This document shows positions 25,946 to 34,351 of a DNA stretch of 64,000 bases, piece by piece; position 1 is the first letter of the stretch, and each line of letters starts with the position of its first letter. A program made the position numbers and the translations under genes. Source of the stretch: Microbacterium sp. UFMG61. Lineage in GTDB: Bacteria; Actinomycetota; Actinomycetes; Actinomycetales; Microbacteriaceae. Under the pieces are notes generated by a model. It did not search any database, had not been told where the DNA came from, and worked only from the letters and a program-made list of their open reading frames with translations. The stretch is from positions 1 through 64,000 of the forward strand of contig NZ_JACAFP010000005.1 in NCBI RefSeq assembly GCF_015354505.1, written 5' to 3'.

Positions 25946-27061
25946 TCAGATGTCGAAGCCGTCGGCGATCATCTCGACGAGTTCTTCCCGCTCCTCGACG
26001 GGGAGGAAGGCGGCGGCCGCGGCGTTGAACTGGAAGGTCTCGAGATCGTCGAGGTCGTACTCGAAGGTCTCGACGAGCAGCGAGAGCTCGCGCGTGAGCG
26101 AGGTGGCGCTCATGGTGCGGTTGTCGACGTTCACGGTCACCGCGAAGCCCAGCTGGTAGAGCAGATCGAACGGGTGGTCCGCGAGAGTATTGCCCCAGGC
26201 CGCGATCGCGCCGGTCTGCAGATTCGACGAGGGCGAGAGCTCGAGCGGGATCTCACGGTCGCGGACCCAGCGCGCCAGATCGCCGAACTGCACCTGCACC
26301 TCGTCGCCCTCCTGCGTGATGACCTGGAGGTCTTCGGCGATGCGCACGCCGTGCCCGAGGCGCAGTGCGCGCCCGTCGAGCAGCGCCGAGCGGATGGAGG
26401 CGATGCCCGCGGCCTCGCCGGCGTGCACGGTCACCGGGAAGAAGTTCTCGGCCAAGTGGTCGAATGCCGCGCGATGGTCCGACGCGGGGAATCCGTCCTC
26501 CGGCCCCGCGATGTCGAATCCGACGACGCCCCGGCCGCGGAAGGCGACCGCGAGCTCGGCGATGTCGCGCGAGCGGTCGGTGTGGCGCAGTGCGGAGAGC
26601 AGCTGGCCCACACGGATGCTGTGACCGGCACGGTCAGCGGCGTCCTCTCCCTCTTCCAGGCCCTGCTGCACGGCCTCGACGGTCTGCTCGAGGGTGAGGC
26701 CACCGGTCAGGTGCTGCTCGGGCGCCCAGCGCACCTCGCCGTAGATCACGCCGTCCTTCGCCAGGTCCTGCACGAACTCGCGCGCGATGCGGGTCAGGCC
26801 CTCGCGCGTCTGCATGACGGCGGTGGTGAGATCGAACGTCTTCAGGTACTCCACGAGGGATCCCGAATCGCTCTTCGTCGCGAACCATTTGCCGAGGGCT
26901 CCCGGCTTCGATGCAGGCAGCCCGAGGCCGATCGCATCCGCCAGCTCGATGATCGTCGAGGGGCGCACCGCGCCGTCCAGGTGGTCGTGCAACGACACCT
27001 TCGGCAGGCTGCGCAGGGACACGCCCTGGATGGTGACGTCGCCGTTCGCGTCGATCGACAT
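25946..27061 (-). CDS. add: Adenosine deaminase
   Basis: A 371-residue zinc aminohydrolase. Metal and substrate motifs are SLHDHLDGAVRP (normally HLHLDG), TVHAGEAAG, LGHGVRIAED and NVDNRTMSATSLTREL. It converts adenosine and deoxyadenosine to inosine and deoxyinosine, feeding the purine nucleoside phosphorylase encoded at 11013. It follows deoA by 52 bp in the salvage operon; GAGAGGA precedes the ATG. Confidence 0.93.
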   Translation of the reverse strand: MSIDANGDVTIQGVSLRSLPKVSLHDHLDGAVRPSTIIELADAIGLGLPASKPGALGKWFATKSDSGSLVEYLKTFDLTTAVMQTREGLTRIAREFVQDLAKDGVIYGEVRWAPEQHLTGGLTLEQTVEAVQQGLEEGEDAADRAGHSIRVGQLLSALRHTDRSRDIAELAVAFRGRGVVGFDIAGPEDGFPASDHRAAFDHLAENFFPVTVHAGEAAGIASIRSALLDGRALRLGHGVRIAEDLQVITQEGDEVQVQFGDLARWVRDREIPLELSPSSNLQTGAIAAWGNTLADHPFDLLYQLGFAVTVNVDNRTMSATSLTRELSLLVETFEYDLDDLETFQFNAAAAAFLPVEEREELVEMIADGFDI

Positions 27062-27113
27062 GGAGGTTCCTCTCGGTCGCGGATTCGCTCAGTTCAGGCT
27101 AGCGGTCAGCGAG

Positions 27114-28424
27114 TCAGGCCGTGATGCGCTCCCGCACGACCGGCCCCGCGGCCGGGGCCTCGTCACCGATCGCCCACGCCCCCTCCAGAGCATCCAGCGC
27201 ACGAGGGAATCGCGCCTCATCTGCGGCCGAGAGCGTGAACAGGGGCTGCCCCGCCACGACCCGGTCGCCCGGCTTGGCGTGCAGGTCGATGCCCGCCTCG
27301 AAGATCACCGGGTCCTCCGCCCGCGCGCGTCCTGCGCCGAGACGCCAGGCGGCGATGCCGAACGGCAGGGCATCCATCTGCGACACGACGCCGTCGGAGG
27401 GTGCCGTCACCACGTGGGTCTCACGCGCCGTCGCCAGCGGTGCATCGGGGTCGCCGTCCTGCGCCCGGATCATCGCCTTCCAGCTGTCCATCGCGCGGCC
27501 GTCGTCGAGAGCGGCCTCGACATCGGCATCCGGCTGGCCCGCCAGGGCGAGCATCTCGCGCGCCAGGGCGACGGTCAGCTCGCGCACGTCCGCCGGCCCG
27601 CCGCCGGCGAGCACCTCGACGGACTCGCGGACCTCGTTGGCGTTGCCGATGGCGAAGCCGAGAGGCACGTTCATGTCGGTGAGCAGTGCGGTGGTGGCGA
27701 CGCCCGAGTCCGTGCCGAGCGCGACCATCGTGCGAGCGAGCTCACGGGCGCGGTCGATGTCCTGCATGAATGCGCCGGAGCCGAACTTGACGTCGAGCAC
27801 CAGGGCGTCGGTGCCTTCGGCGATCTTCTTCGACATGATGCTCGAGGCGATCAGCGGGATCGCCTCGACCGTTCCGGTCACGTCGCGCAGTGCGTAGAGC
27901 TTCTTGTCGGCGGGAGCGAGGCCCGAGCCTGCGGCGCAGATCACCGCGCCGACGTCGCTCTTCATCTGGGCGAACATCTCTTCGTTGCTGAGCGCCGCAC
28001 GCCAGCCGGGGATCGACTCGAGCTTGTCGAGCGTGCCTCCCGTGTGCCCCAGTCCGCGGCCGGAGAGCTGCGGCACCGCGACGCCGAACACGGCCACCAG
28101 CGGCGCGAGCGGCAGGGTGATCTTGTCACCGACGCCGCCGGTCGAGTGCTTGTCGACGGTCTTCTTGCCGAGAGCGGCGAAGCTCATCCGCTCCCCGGAG
28201 GCGATCATCGCGTCGGTGAGCACACGGATCTCATCGCGCTCCATGCCCCGCTGGAACACGGCCATGGCGAACGACGCCATCTGCGCGTCGGACACATAGC
28301 CGCGGGTGTACGCGTCGACCATCCAGCGCAGCGCCTTCTCGGGCACCACGCCTCCGTCGCGCTTGGCACGGATCACATCGATCGCGTCGAAGGGCTCCAC
28401 CGAGCCGCTCTGCGTGGAGCTCAT
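27114..28424 (-). CDS. deoA: Thymidine phosphorylase
   Basis: A 436-residue pyrimidine-nucleoside phosphorylase. The family signature SGRGLGHTGGTLDKLES is present, with phosphate-binding KHSTGGVGDKITLPLAP. It cleaves thymidine or deoxyuridine to base and deoxyribose-1-phosphate. It overlaps cdd by four bases (ATGA), so deamination of cytidine and phosphorolysis are co-expressed. Confidence 0.94.
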   Translation of the reverse strand: MSSTQSGSVEPFDAIDVIRAKRDGGVVPEKALRWMVDAYTRGYVSDAQMASFAMAVFQRGMERDEIRVLTDAMIASGERMSFAALGKKTVDKHSTGGVGDKITLPLAPLVAVFGVAVPQLSGRGLGHTGGTLDKLESIPGWRAALSNEEMFAQMKSDVGAVICAAGSGLAPADKKLYALRDVTGTVEAIPLIASSIMSKKIAEGTDALVLDVKFGSGAFMQDIDRARELARTMVALGTDSGVATTALLTDMNVPLGFAIGNANEVRESVEVLAGGGPADVRELTVALAREMLALAGQPDADVEAALDDGRAMDSWKAMIRAQDGDPDAPLATARETHVVTAPSDGVVSQMDALPFGIAAWRLGAGRARAEDPVIFEAGIDLHAKPGDRVVAGQPLFTLSAADEARFPRALDALEGAWAIGDEAPAAGPVVRERITA

Positions 28425-28819
28425 CGGGCGTCCTCCAGGTCTCGGGGGCCGAACGCATCCGGCAGTACTTCATCGATGGTCCGGATGCCGGAGACGGTCT
28501 CCAGCAGCATCCCGGGCATGGCGTGCTCGAAGAGCAGCTGGCGGCATCGCCCGCAGGGCATGATCGTCTGGCCGTCGTTGTTGACGCAGACGAACGCGAC
28601 GAGCTGTCCGCCGCCCGACATGTGCAGGTCGCCCACCAGAGCGCACTCGGCGCACAGCGTCACCCCGTACGAGGCGTTCTCGACGTTGCAGCCGGCCACG
28701 ATGCGTCCGTCGCCGACGAGCGCGGCAGCGCCCACCTTGTAGCGCGAATACGGGGCGTAGGCCTTGGCCATCGCGTCGGTGGCGACCTGGCGCAGCTCGT
28801 CCCAGTCGATGTCGGTCAT
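28421..28819 (-). CDS. cdd: Cytidine deaminase
   Basis: A 132-residue homotetrameric-type deaminase. Zinc ligands are visible in ASYGVTLCAECALV and MPCGRCRQLLFE, with the catalytic Glu in CAE, and NVENASYG is the substrate loop. It converts cytidine and deoxycytidine to uridine and deoxyuridine. It lies 7 bp after the second permease gene, in the same transcript as the nucleoside importer. Confidence 0.94.
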   Translation of the reverse strand: MTDIDWDELRQVATDAMAKAYAPYSRYKVGAAALVGDGRIVAGCNVENASYGVTLCAECALVGDLHMSGGGQLVAFVCVNNDGQTIMPCGRCRQLLFEHAMPGMLLETVSGIRTIDEVLPDAFGPRDLEDAR

Positions 28820-28826
28820 GTCTCTC

Positions 28827-30113
28827 CTAGGACTTGATGTACGGCTTGCCGCTCGCGGCCGGTCCCCGGATCTGACCGGCGAAACCGGCGACCGCGATCA
28901 GGGTGACGACGTACGGGAGCATCAGCATGAACTCGCTGGGAACAGGCGTCTTGAGGATCGACAGCAGGTTCTGCAGGTTCGTGGCGAACCCGAAGAGCAG
29001 CGCCGCGAGCGTCGCGCGGATGGGATCCCAGCGTCCGAAGATCACGGCGGCGAGGGCGATGAAGCCGAGCCCCGCGGTCATGTCCTTGCCGAACTGCGGC
29101 ACCGACACCAGCGTGAAGTACGCACCGCCGATACCGGCGATCGCACCGGCGAGCAGCACGTTCCAGAAACGCGTCGCGTTGACCTTGATTCCGACCGTGT
29201 CCGCGGCCTGCGGGTGCTCGCCGACTGCGCGCAGGCGAAGGCCCCAGCGCGTGCGATAGAGCCCCCAGGCGACCACGGCGACCGTGATGAACATGAGATA
29301 GACGATGAACGTCTGGTTGAAGAGCACGGGGCCGATGATCGGGATGTCGCTGAGCACGGGGATCTCGATGCGGGTGAAGCGCACCGGCGTGTTGAGCGCC
29401 TTCTCGTTCGGCGCGAGCAGCGCTCCGTAGAGGAAGCCGGTGAGGCCCGTGACGAGCACGTTGAGCACGACACCCACGATGACCTGCTCGACGAGGTACT
29501 TGATCGCGAAGGCGGCGAGCACGCTCGCGACCAGCACACCGCCGATCATCGCCCCGATCAGCCCGACGAACGGGTTGCCCGTGATGCTCGAGAGCAGTGC
29601 GGCCGAGAACGCTCCGAGGAGCAGCTGGCCCTCGATCGCGACGTTCACCACGCCCGCGCGCTCGCCGATCACGCCGCCGAGCGCTCCGAAGACGAGCGGA
29701 ACCGAGAGCGACACCGCGCCGAAGAGGAGGCTCGTGACGGGCACGAGTCCGCCGGCACCCGCCCAGACGAGGAACGCGAAGATCGCGAGGATGCCGAACC
29801 CCAGGACGAGCCAGAGCGAGGCGGTGCGATAGGTCCACGCACGCAGGAACGCGGCGATGACGAGAACGACGAGGATGCCGATGACCACCCAGATCGTGGA
29901 GGCGGTCGGCAGCGCGACGTCGGGCAGCTGGAACGACTGCGACGAGTCGCCGAGGCGGAACGTGCTCGTTCCGGTGCGCGGCACCAGCAGCACGAGCAGC
30001 GACAGCAGCACCGTGACGACGGCGAGCACGATCGGCGCCTTGAGGTGGCGCTCGCGAACCGTCATGAGCTGCACGGTGCCGTCGGCGGCTTCCTTCTGCA
30101 CGAGCGACATCAT
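28827..30113 (-). CDS. Nucleoside ABC transporter permease (second)
   Basis: A 428-residue inner-membrane permease of the BPD_transp_2 family with about ten hydrophobic segments and the family's NVAIEGQLLLGAFSA and RAVGEHPQAADTVGI loops. The first ~110 residues form an extra hydrophobic N-terminal region. It pairs with the permease encoded upstream to form the channel of a BmpA-type nucleoside importer. The start is placed at 30113, where ATGA overlaps the upstream stop; a much longer in-frame reading upstream lies inside that permease gene. Confidence 0.88.
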   Translation of the reverse strand: MMSLVQKEAADGTVQLMTVRERHLKAPIVLAVVTVLLSLLVLLVPRTGTSTFRLGDSSQSFQLPDVALPTASTIWVVIGILVVLVIAAFLRAWTYRTASLWLVLGFGILAIFAFLVWAGAGGLVPVTSLLFGAVSLSVPLVFGALGGVIGERAGVVNVAIEGQLLLGAFSAALLSSITGNPFVGLIGAMIGGVLVASVLAAFAIKYLVEQVIVGVVLNVLVTGLTGFLYGALLAPNEKALNTPVRFTRIEIPVLSDIPIIGPVLFNQTFIVYLMFITVAVVAWGLYRTRWGLRLRAVGEHPQAADTVGIKVNATRFWNVLLAGAIAGIGGAYFTLVSVPQFGKDMTAGLGFIALAAVIFGRWDPIRATLAALLFGFATNLQNLLSILKTPVPSEFMLMLPYVVTLIAVAGFAGQIRGPAASGKPYIKS

Positions 30114-31429
30114 GCCGTCACCGCCTTCTTCGCGGCCTTGGCTCTCGCCTTGGCGGCCTTCTCCGCATCGGACTTGGGCAGGAAGAACACGGCGCGCAGC
30201 AGCGGCGGCGCGGCGATGAACAGCACGACGAGCGACTGCACCACGAGCACGATGTCGACGGGGATGTCCTGCGCCTGCATCGAGAACGATCCGGCCTTCA
30301 GAGCACCGAACAGGATGCCGGCCGCGAACGTCCCCCAGGCGCGGCTGCGTCCGAGCAGAGCCACGGTGATGGCGTCGAAGCCGATCCCGGCGTCGATCGT
30401 CTCGGTGATGCCGGTGGTGACGGCTCCCTGCACCTGGTTCATGCCCGCGAGGCCCGCGAGGCCACCGGCGAACAGCATCGCGTACACGTAGACGCGCTGC
30501 ACGCTGATGCCGGCGGCACGGGCCGCGTGCGGGTTCTCGCCGACGGCGCGCATGCGGAGTCCGAGCGATGACCGCTCGATCAGCCACCAGACGAAGAGTG
30601 TCGCGATGATCACGATCACGAAGCCGAGGTCGAGCAGCGGGAACTTCGGTCCGAACAGCTCGGGGAACTGCGCGCTCTCGGGGGTCGCATAGCCGAGAGC
30701 CTGGTTCGTCCCGGGCTTCTGGAGCAGACCCGGCGTGCGGATCATCCACAGCAGCAGGTAGTAGGCGACGTAGTTGAGCATGATCGTGAGGATCACCTCG
30801 TGCGCGCCTGTGCGGGCCTTGATCAGGCCGGCGATCGCGCCCCACAGCGCACCTCCGGCGATTCCGGCGATGAGGGTGGCGGGAATGTGCAGCCAGATCG
30901 GCAGGTCGAGCTGGAACGTCAGAAGACCTGCGACGGCGACGCCGATGAGCATCTGGCCGCGGGCACCGATGTTGAACAGGCCGACGCGGAACGCCAGGGC
31001 CACGCCGAGGCCGGCTGCGATCAGCGGAGCCGCGAAGCCGAGAGTGTTCGTCAGGGGCCTGATCTGCGCAGCGAAGTCGGCGCCGCGCGCATTGAAGATC
31101 GCGCCGCGGAACAGCGCCTCGTATCCGTTGTAGACCGCATTCCAGATGGCTGCGAACGTATCGCTCGGACGCTGGAAGAAGTATCCGGATGCCGTCAGCA
31201 CGTCTTCGTTGGTGAAGGCGATCAGGATGCCGCCGACGACGAGGGCGAGGAAGATCGCGAGGATCGTGGTGACGGCGCTGCCCCGCAGCATCTCCTTGAG
31301 GATCGTGTTGCCGCGCGGGGGCGGTGGCACATCCACGGGATCGCGCAGAGTCGTCGTCGTGTTCACCGACAGCTGGTCGGAGGAGCTCTCGTTCCCCGGC
31401 CCGTCGGCCTGTGGCGTCGTCCCGCTCAT
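30110..31429 (-). CDS. Nucleoside ABC transporter permease (first)
   Basis: A 439-residue permease with a long Pro- and Ser-rich cytoplasmic N-terminus (about 1-55) and around nine hydrophobic segments. NIGARGQMLIGVAVAG and RAVGENPHAARAAGI are characteristic of permeases paired with BMP-type lipoproteins. A Lys/Ala-rich C-terminal tail follows the last segment. It overlaps the ATPase gene upstream and the second permease gene downstream by four bases each. Confidence 0.88.
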   Translation of the reverse strand: MSGTTPQADGPGNESSSDQLSVNTTTTLRDPVDVPPPPRGNTILKEMLRGSAVTTILAIFLALVVGGILIAFTNEDVLTASGYFFQRPSDTFAAIWNAVYNGYEALFRGAIFNARGADFAAQIRPLTNTLGFAAPLIAAGLGVALAFRVGLFNIGARGQMLIGVAVAGLLTFQLDLPIWLHIPATLIAGIAGGALWGAIAGLIKARTGAHEVILTIMLNYVAYYLLLWMIRTPGLLQKPGTNQALGYATPESAQFPELFGPKFPLLDLGFVIVIIATLFVWWLIERSSLGLRMRAVGENPHAARAAGISVQRVYVYAMLFAGGLAGLAGMNQVQGAVTTGITETIDAGIGFDAITVALLGRSRAWGTFAAGILFGALKAGSFSMQAQDIPVDIVLVVQSLVVLFIAAPPLLRAVFFLPKSDAEKAAKARAKAAKKAVTA

Positions 31430-32940
31430 GCGGCAACCTCTCCCTCGGCGGCGCCCGCCATCATCAGACCCAGCGTCTCGCGCGGGGTGTCGCCGGGAAC
31501 GATCCCGACGATGGTTCCTCGGTACATGACCGCGATGCGGTCGGCGAGAGCCGCGACCTCGTCGAGCTCGGTGGAGACGACGATGACGGGGATCCCCGCG
31601 TCGCGCGTCTCGATGATCCGCTTGTGGATGAACTCGATCGATCCGACATCGACGCCGCGCGTCGGCTGCGCCGCGACGAGCAGTCGCAGCTCGCGGCTCA
31701 TCTCGCGGGCGATCACGACCTTCTGCTGGTTGCCGCCCGAGAGCGTGCCGGCAGGCGTGTGCGAGCCCTGCGTGCGGATGTCGTACTCGGCGATGCGCGC
31801 CTTCGCGAAGTCCTCGAGTTCGGAGCGTCGGATCGTCCCGACGCGGCTGAAGGCGGGGTCGGTCGATCGGTCGAGGATCAGGTTCTCCGCGACCGAGAAC
31901 GCGCCGACCAGACCGTCCTCGTTGCGGTCTTCGGGAACGAAGCCGACCCCCGCGTCGAGGATCGTGCGCACACTCTTGCCGACGAGGTCCGTGCCGTCGA
32001 GGATGATCGATCCCTCGACGCGTGACGCGAGACCGACGATCGCCTCGACGAGCTCCGTCTGGCCGTTGCCCTGCACGCCCGCGATCGCGAGCACCTCGCC
32101 CGGCCGCACGGTGAAGTCCACGCCGTCGACCACGATCGCCCCGGCCGCCGTCAGCACACGGAGTCCTTCGACCTGCAGACCGCCCTCGCCGAGGCGCGGG
32201 GCCTCCTTGTGCACCGTGAGCTCGACCGCGCGCCCGACCATGAGCGAGGCGAGCTCGGCGTTGCTGGCGGTGGGCGACGCCTCTCCGACGATCTTGCCGA
32301 GACGCACGATCGTGATCGCGTCGGCGACCTCGCGGACCTCACGCAGCTTGTGGGTGATGAAGACGATCGCGGTGCCCTCGTCGCGGAGCTGGCGCATGAT
32401 GCCCATGAGCTCATCCGTCTCCTGCGGGGTGAGCACGGCAGTGGGCTCGTCGAACACGAGCACCTTGGCGTCGCGGGACAGAGCCTTGATGATCTCGACG
32501 CGCTGCTGCACGCCGACCGGAAGATCGCCGACGATCGCATCCGGATCGATGTCGAACCCGAAGCGGGCGGCGACCGAACGCACATGCTCGCGCGCCTTCG
32601 CGATGTCGAGAGTGCCGAGGCCCTTCGTCTGCTCGTGCCCGAGCATGACGTTCTCGGCGACGGTGAACACCGGCACCAGCATGAAGTGCTGGTGCACCAT
32701 GCCGATGCCCGCGGCCATCGCGTCACCGGGGCCGCGGAAGCGCTGAACGACGTCGTCCAGCAGGATCTCGCCCTCATCGGCCTGATACAGGCCGTAGAGC
32801 ACGTTCATGAGGGTGGACTTGCCGGCGCCGTTCTCACCGAGCAGCGCGTGGATCTGCCCCGGCTCGACGACCAGGTCGATGTGATCGTTGGCCACGAGGC
32901 TGCCGAAGCGCTTGGTGATGCCGCGGAGTTCGAGCTTCAT
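31426..32940 (-). CDS. Nucleoside ABC transporter ATP-binding protein (double domain)
   Basis: A 504-residue protein with two ATPase domains. The first has Walker A LLGENGAGKSTLMNVL and Walker B VLVFDEPTAVL; the second has AIAGVQGNGQTELVEAI in place of a strict Walker A and signature LSGGNQQKVVIAREM. This asymmetric arrangement is typical of ribose/nucleoside-type importers. It energises uptake through the two permeases. A 149-bp gap with a hairpin separates it from the lipoprotein gene upstream. Confidence 0.92.
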   Translation of the reverse strand: MKLELRGITKRFGSLVANDHIDLVVEPGQIHALLGENGAGKSTLMNVLYGLYQADEGEILLDDVVQRFRGPGDAMAAGIGMVHQHFMLVPVFTVAENVMLGHEQTKGLGTLDIAKAREHVRSVAARFGFDIDPDAIVGDLPVGVQQRVEIIKALSRDAKVLVFDEPTAVLTPQETDELMGIMRQLRDEGTAIVFITHKLREVREVADAITIVRLGKIVGEASPTASNAELASLMVGRAVELTVHKEAPRLGEGGLQVEGLRVLTAAGAIVVDGVDFTVRPGEVLAIAGVQGNGQTELVEAIVGLASRVEGSIILDGTDLVGKSVRTILDAGVGFVPEDRNEDGLVGAFSVAENLILDRSTDPAFSRVGTIRRSELEDFAKARIAEYDIRTQGSHTPAGTLSGGNQQKVVIAREMSRELRLLVAAQPTRGVDVGSIEFIHKRIIETRDAGIPVIVVSTELDEVAALADRIAVMYRGTIVGIVPGDTPRETLGLMMAGAAEGEVAA

Positions 32941-33031
32941 ATCTGCACCCTATCCAGAAGAGTCCGAGGAAGAGCGGGCCTCAGGCATCGCCGATGATGC
33001 CGAGTCCGCAGTCGAGAGTGGGAGTGTCGTT

Positions 33032-33078
33032 CCATGGCACGGGGCGAGTGGCCGCTTGCACCACTCGCCCCGCCATGG
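33032..33078 (-). terminator. Hairpin between the BMP lipoprotein and ATPase genes
   Basis: Long arms CCATGGC-CGGGGCGAGTGG and CCACTCGCCCCG-CCATGG around a 9-nt loop. It lies 12 nt after the lipoprotein stop within a continuing operon, so it is likely a partial terminator or 3'-end stabiliser raising lipoprotein over transporter levels. Confidence 0.65.
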
Positions 33079-33089
33079 ATGGGAACTGC

Positions 33090-34202
33090 TTACGGGGAGT
33101 TCTCGGAATCCACCGTGATGTCGCCCGAGATGATCTGCTCCTGCAGAGCGGCGATCTCGTCGAGCAGCCCGTCGGGCAGGTCGCCCTCGAAGGCACCGAA
33201 GCCCGAGAGCTTGACGCCCTCGTTCTCGAGCGTGCCGACGTAGGGCGCCGGGTCGAAGTCGCCCTCGGATGCGGCGATCGTCGCGTCCTCGACGGCCACG
33301 TCGATGGCCTTCATGATCGAGAAGAGGGTGACGTCGGCCACGCTCTCGTCGGCCACGGCCAGGTCACTGTCGACACCGATCAGCAGCGTGTCCTTGCCGC
33401 TGTCGGCGATCGCCGCCGCAGCGCTCTGGTAGACGGGTCCGCCGACGGGGAGGATCACGTCGACGCCCTGGTCGAGCACGCCCTGGGCGGTCTGCTTGGC
33501 GGTGTCGTTCGCGTCGAAGCCACCGGTGAAGGAGCCCTTCTGCGTGGCTGCGTCCCAGCCGAAGACCTCGACCGCACCCGACTTGTCCTCGTTGTACTTC
33601 TCGACGCCGAGCTGGAAGCCGTCCATGAACACGGCGACCGACGGGATCTGCATTCCGCCGAAGGTTCCGACCTTGTTGACGCCCGATGCGGAGGACCAGC
33701 CTGCAGCGGCATAACCGCCGAGGTAGGCGGCCTGAGCCGTGTCGAAGACCAGCGGCTTGATGTTCGGAGCATCGGTGGTGCCGTCGAAGTCGTTGTCGGC
33801 GTAGTCGTCGATGATCGCGTAGTCGATGTCGGGGTTCGCGAGAGCCGACTCGACCGTGGCGGCCGAGAGCTTGAAGCCGACGGAGACGATCAGCGAGCAG
33901 CCCTCGGAGACCGCGGTCTCGAGGTTGGGCGCGTAGTCGTTGTCGTTCGCGGACTCGAACTCGATCGGCTTGACGCCGAGGGTGTCCGCTGCACGGTCCA
34001 TGCCCTCCTTGGCCGACTGGTTGAACGACTTGTCGTTCCAGCCGCCCGCGTCGGAGACGAGGCAGGGCACGAAGTCGGAGGCGGCGTCGCCGCCTCCGGT
34101 TCCGCCGGACTCGGTCGGGGCCTGGCCGCAGCCGGCGAGCGCGAAGACGACGCCGGCGGCGATGGTCGCGCCGAGCAGCTTCTTGGTGGTGGAGATGGTC
34201 AA
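33090..34202 (-). CDS. BMP family nucleoside-binding lipoprotein
   Basis: A 370-residue extracytoplasmic solute-binding protein. A lipoprotein signal peptide (MTISTTKKLL...) ends in the lipobox ALAGC with Cys25. The mature part has the BMP (basic membrane protein/PnrA) pattern DAGGWNDKSFNQSAKEG and GGMQIPSVAVFMDGF. It delivers nucleosides to the adjacent permeases. The TTG at 34202 is chosen because a perfect AGGAGG (34209-34214) lies 6 nt upstream and the signal peptide begins there; the nearer ATG at 34207 opens only a two-codon frame. Confidence 0.9.
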   Translation of the reverse strand: MTISTTKKLLGATIAAGVVFALAGCGQAPTESGGTGGGDAASDFVPCLVSDAGGWNDKSFNQSAKEGMDRAADTLGVKPIEFESANDNDYAPNLETAVSEGCSLIVSVGFKLSAATVESALANPDIDYAIIDDYADNDFDGTTDAPNIKPLVFDTAQAAYLGGYAAAGWSSASGVNKVGTFGGMQIPSVAVFMDGFQLGVEKYNEDKSGAVEVFGWDAATQKGSFTGGFDANDTAKQTAQGVLDQGVDVILPVGGPVYQSAAAAIADSGKDTLLIGVDSDLAVADESVADVTLFSIMKAIDVAVEDATIAASEGDFDPAPYVGTLENEGVKLSGFGAFEGDLPDGLLDEIAALQEQIISGDITVDSENSP

Positions 34203-34245
34203 CTCATGCCTCCTCAACGAACCCGCGGCCCTCGCGGATCGATCA

Positions 34246-34251
34246 AAGTTA
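34246..34251 (-). promoter_or_regulatory. Candidate -10 box TAACTT of the nucleoside operon
   Basis: TAACTT on the minus strand would start transcription near 34239, giving a short leader before the TTG at 34202. A weak -35 (TGCAAA) lies 17 bp upstream. Confidence 0.4.
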
Positions 34252-34327
34252 CCCAGTGTTTCGGCTTTTTTGCATGCCGCGACGCCACACGCCACGCAAT
34301 GGTTACAAAGCTGAAATCCAATCAGCC

Positions 34328-34351
34328 GATGAGCAGGGAGGGCTGCTCATC
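34328..34351 (-). terminator. Terminator hairpin at the end of manC
   Basis: GATGAGCAG / CTGCTCATC arms around a 6-nt loop overlap the manC stop codon. It separates manC from the nucleoside operon downstream on the same strand. Confidence 0.5.
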
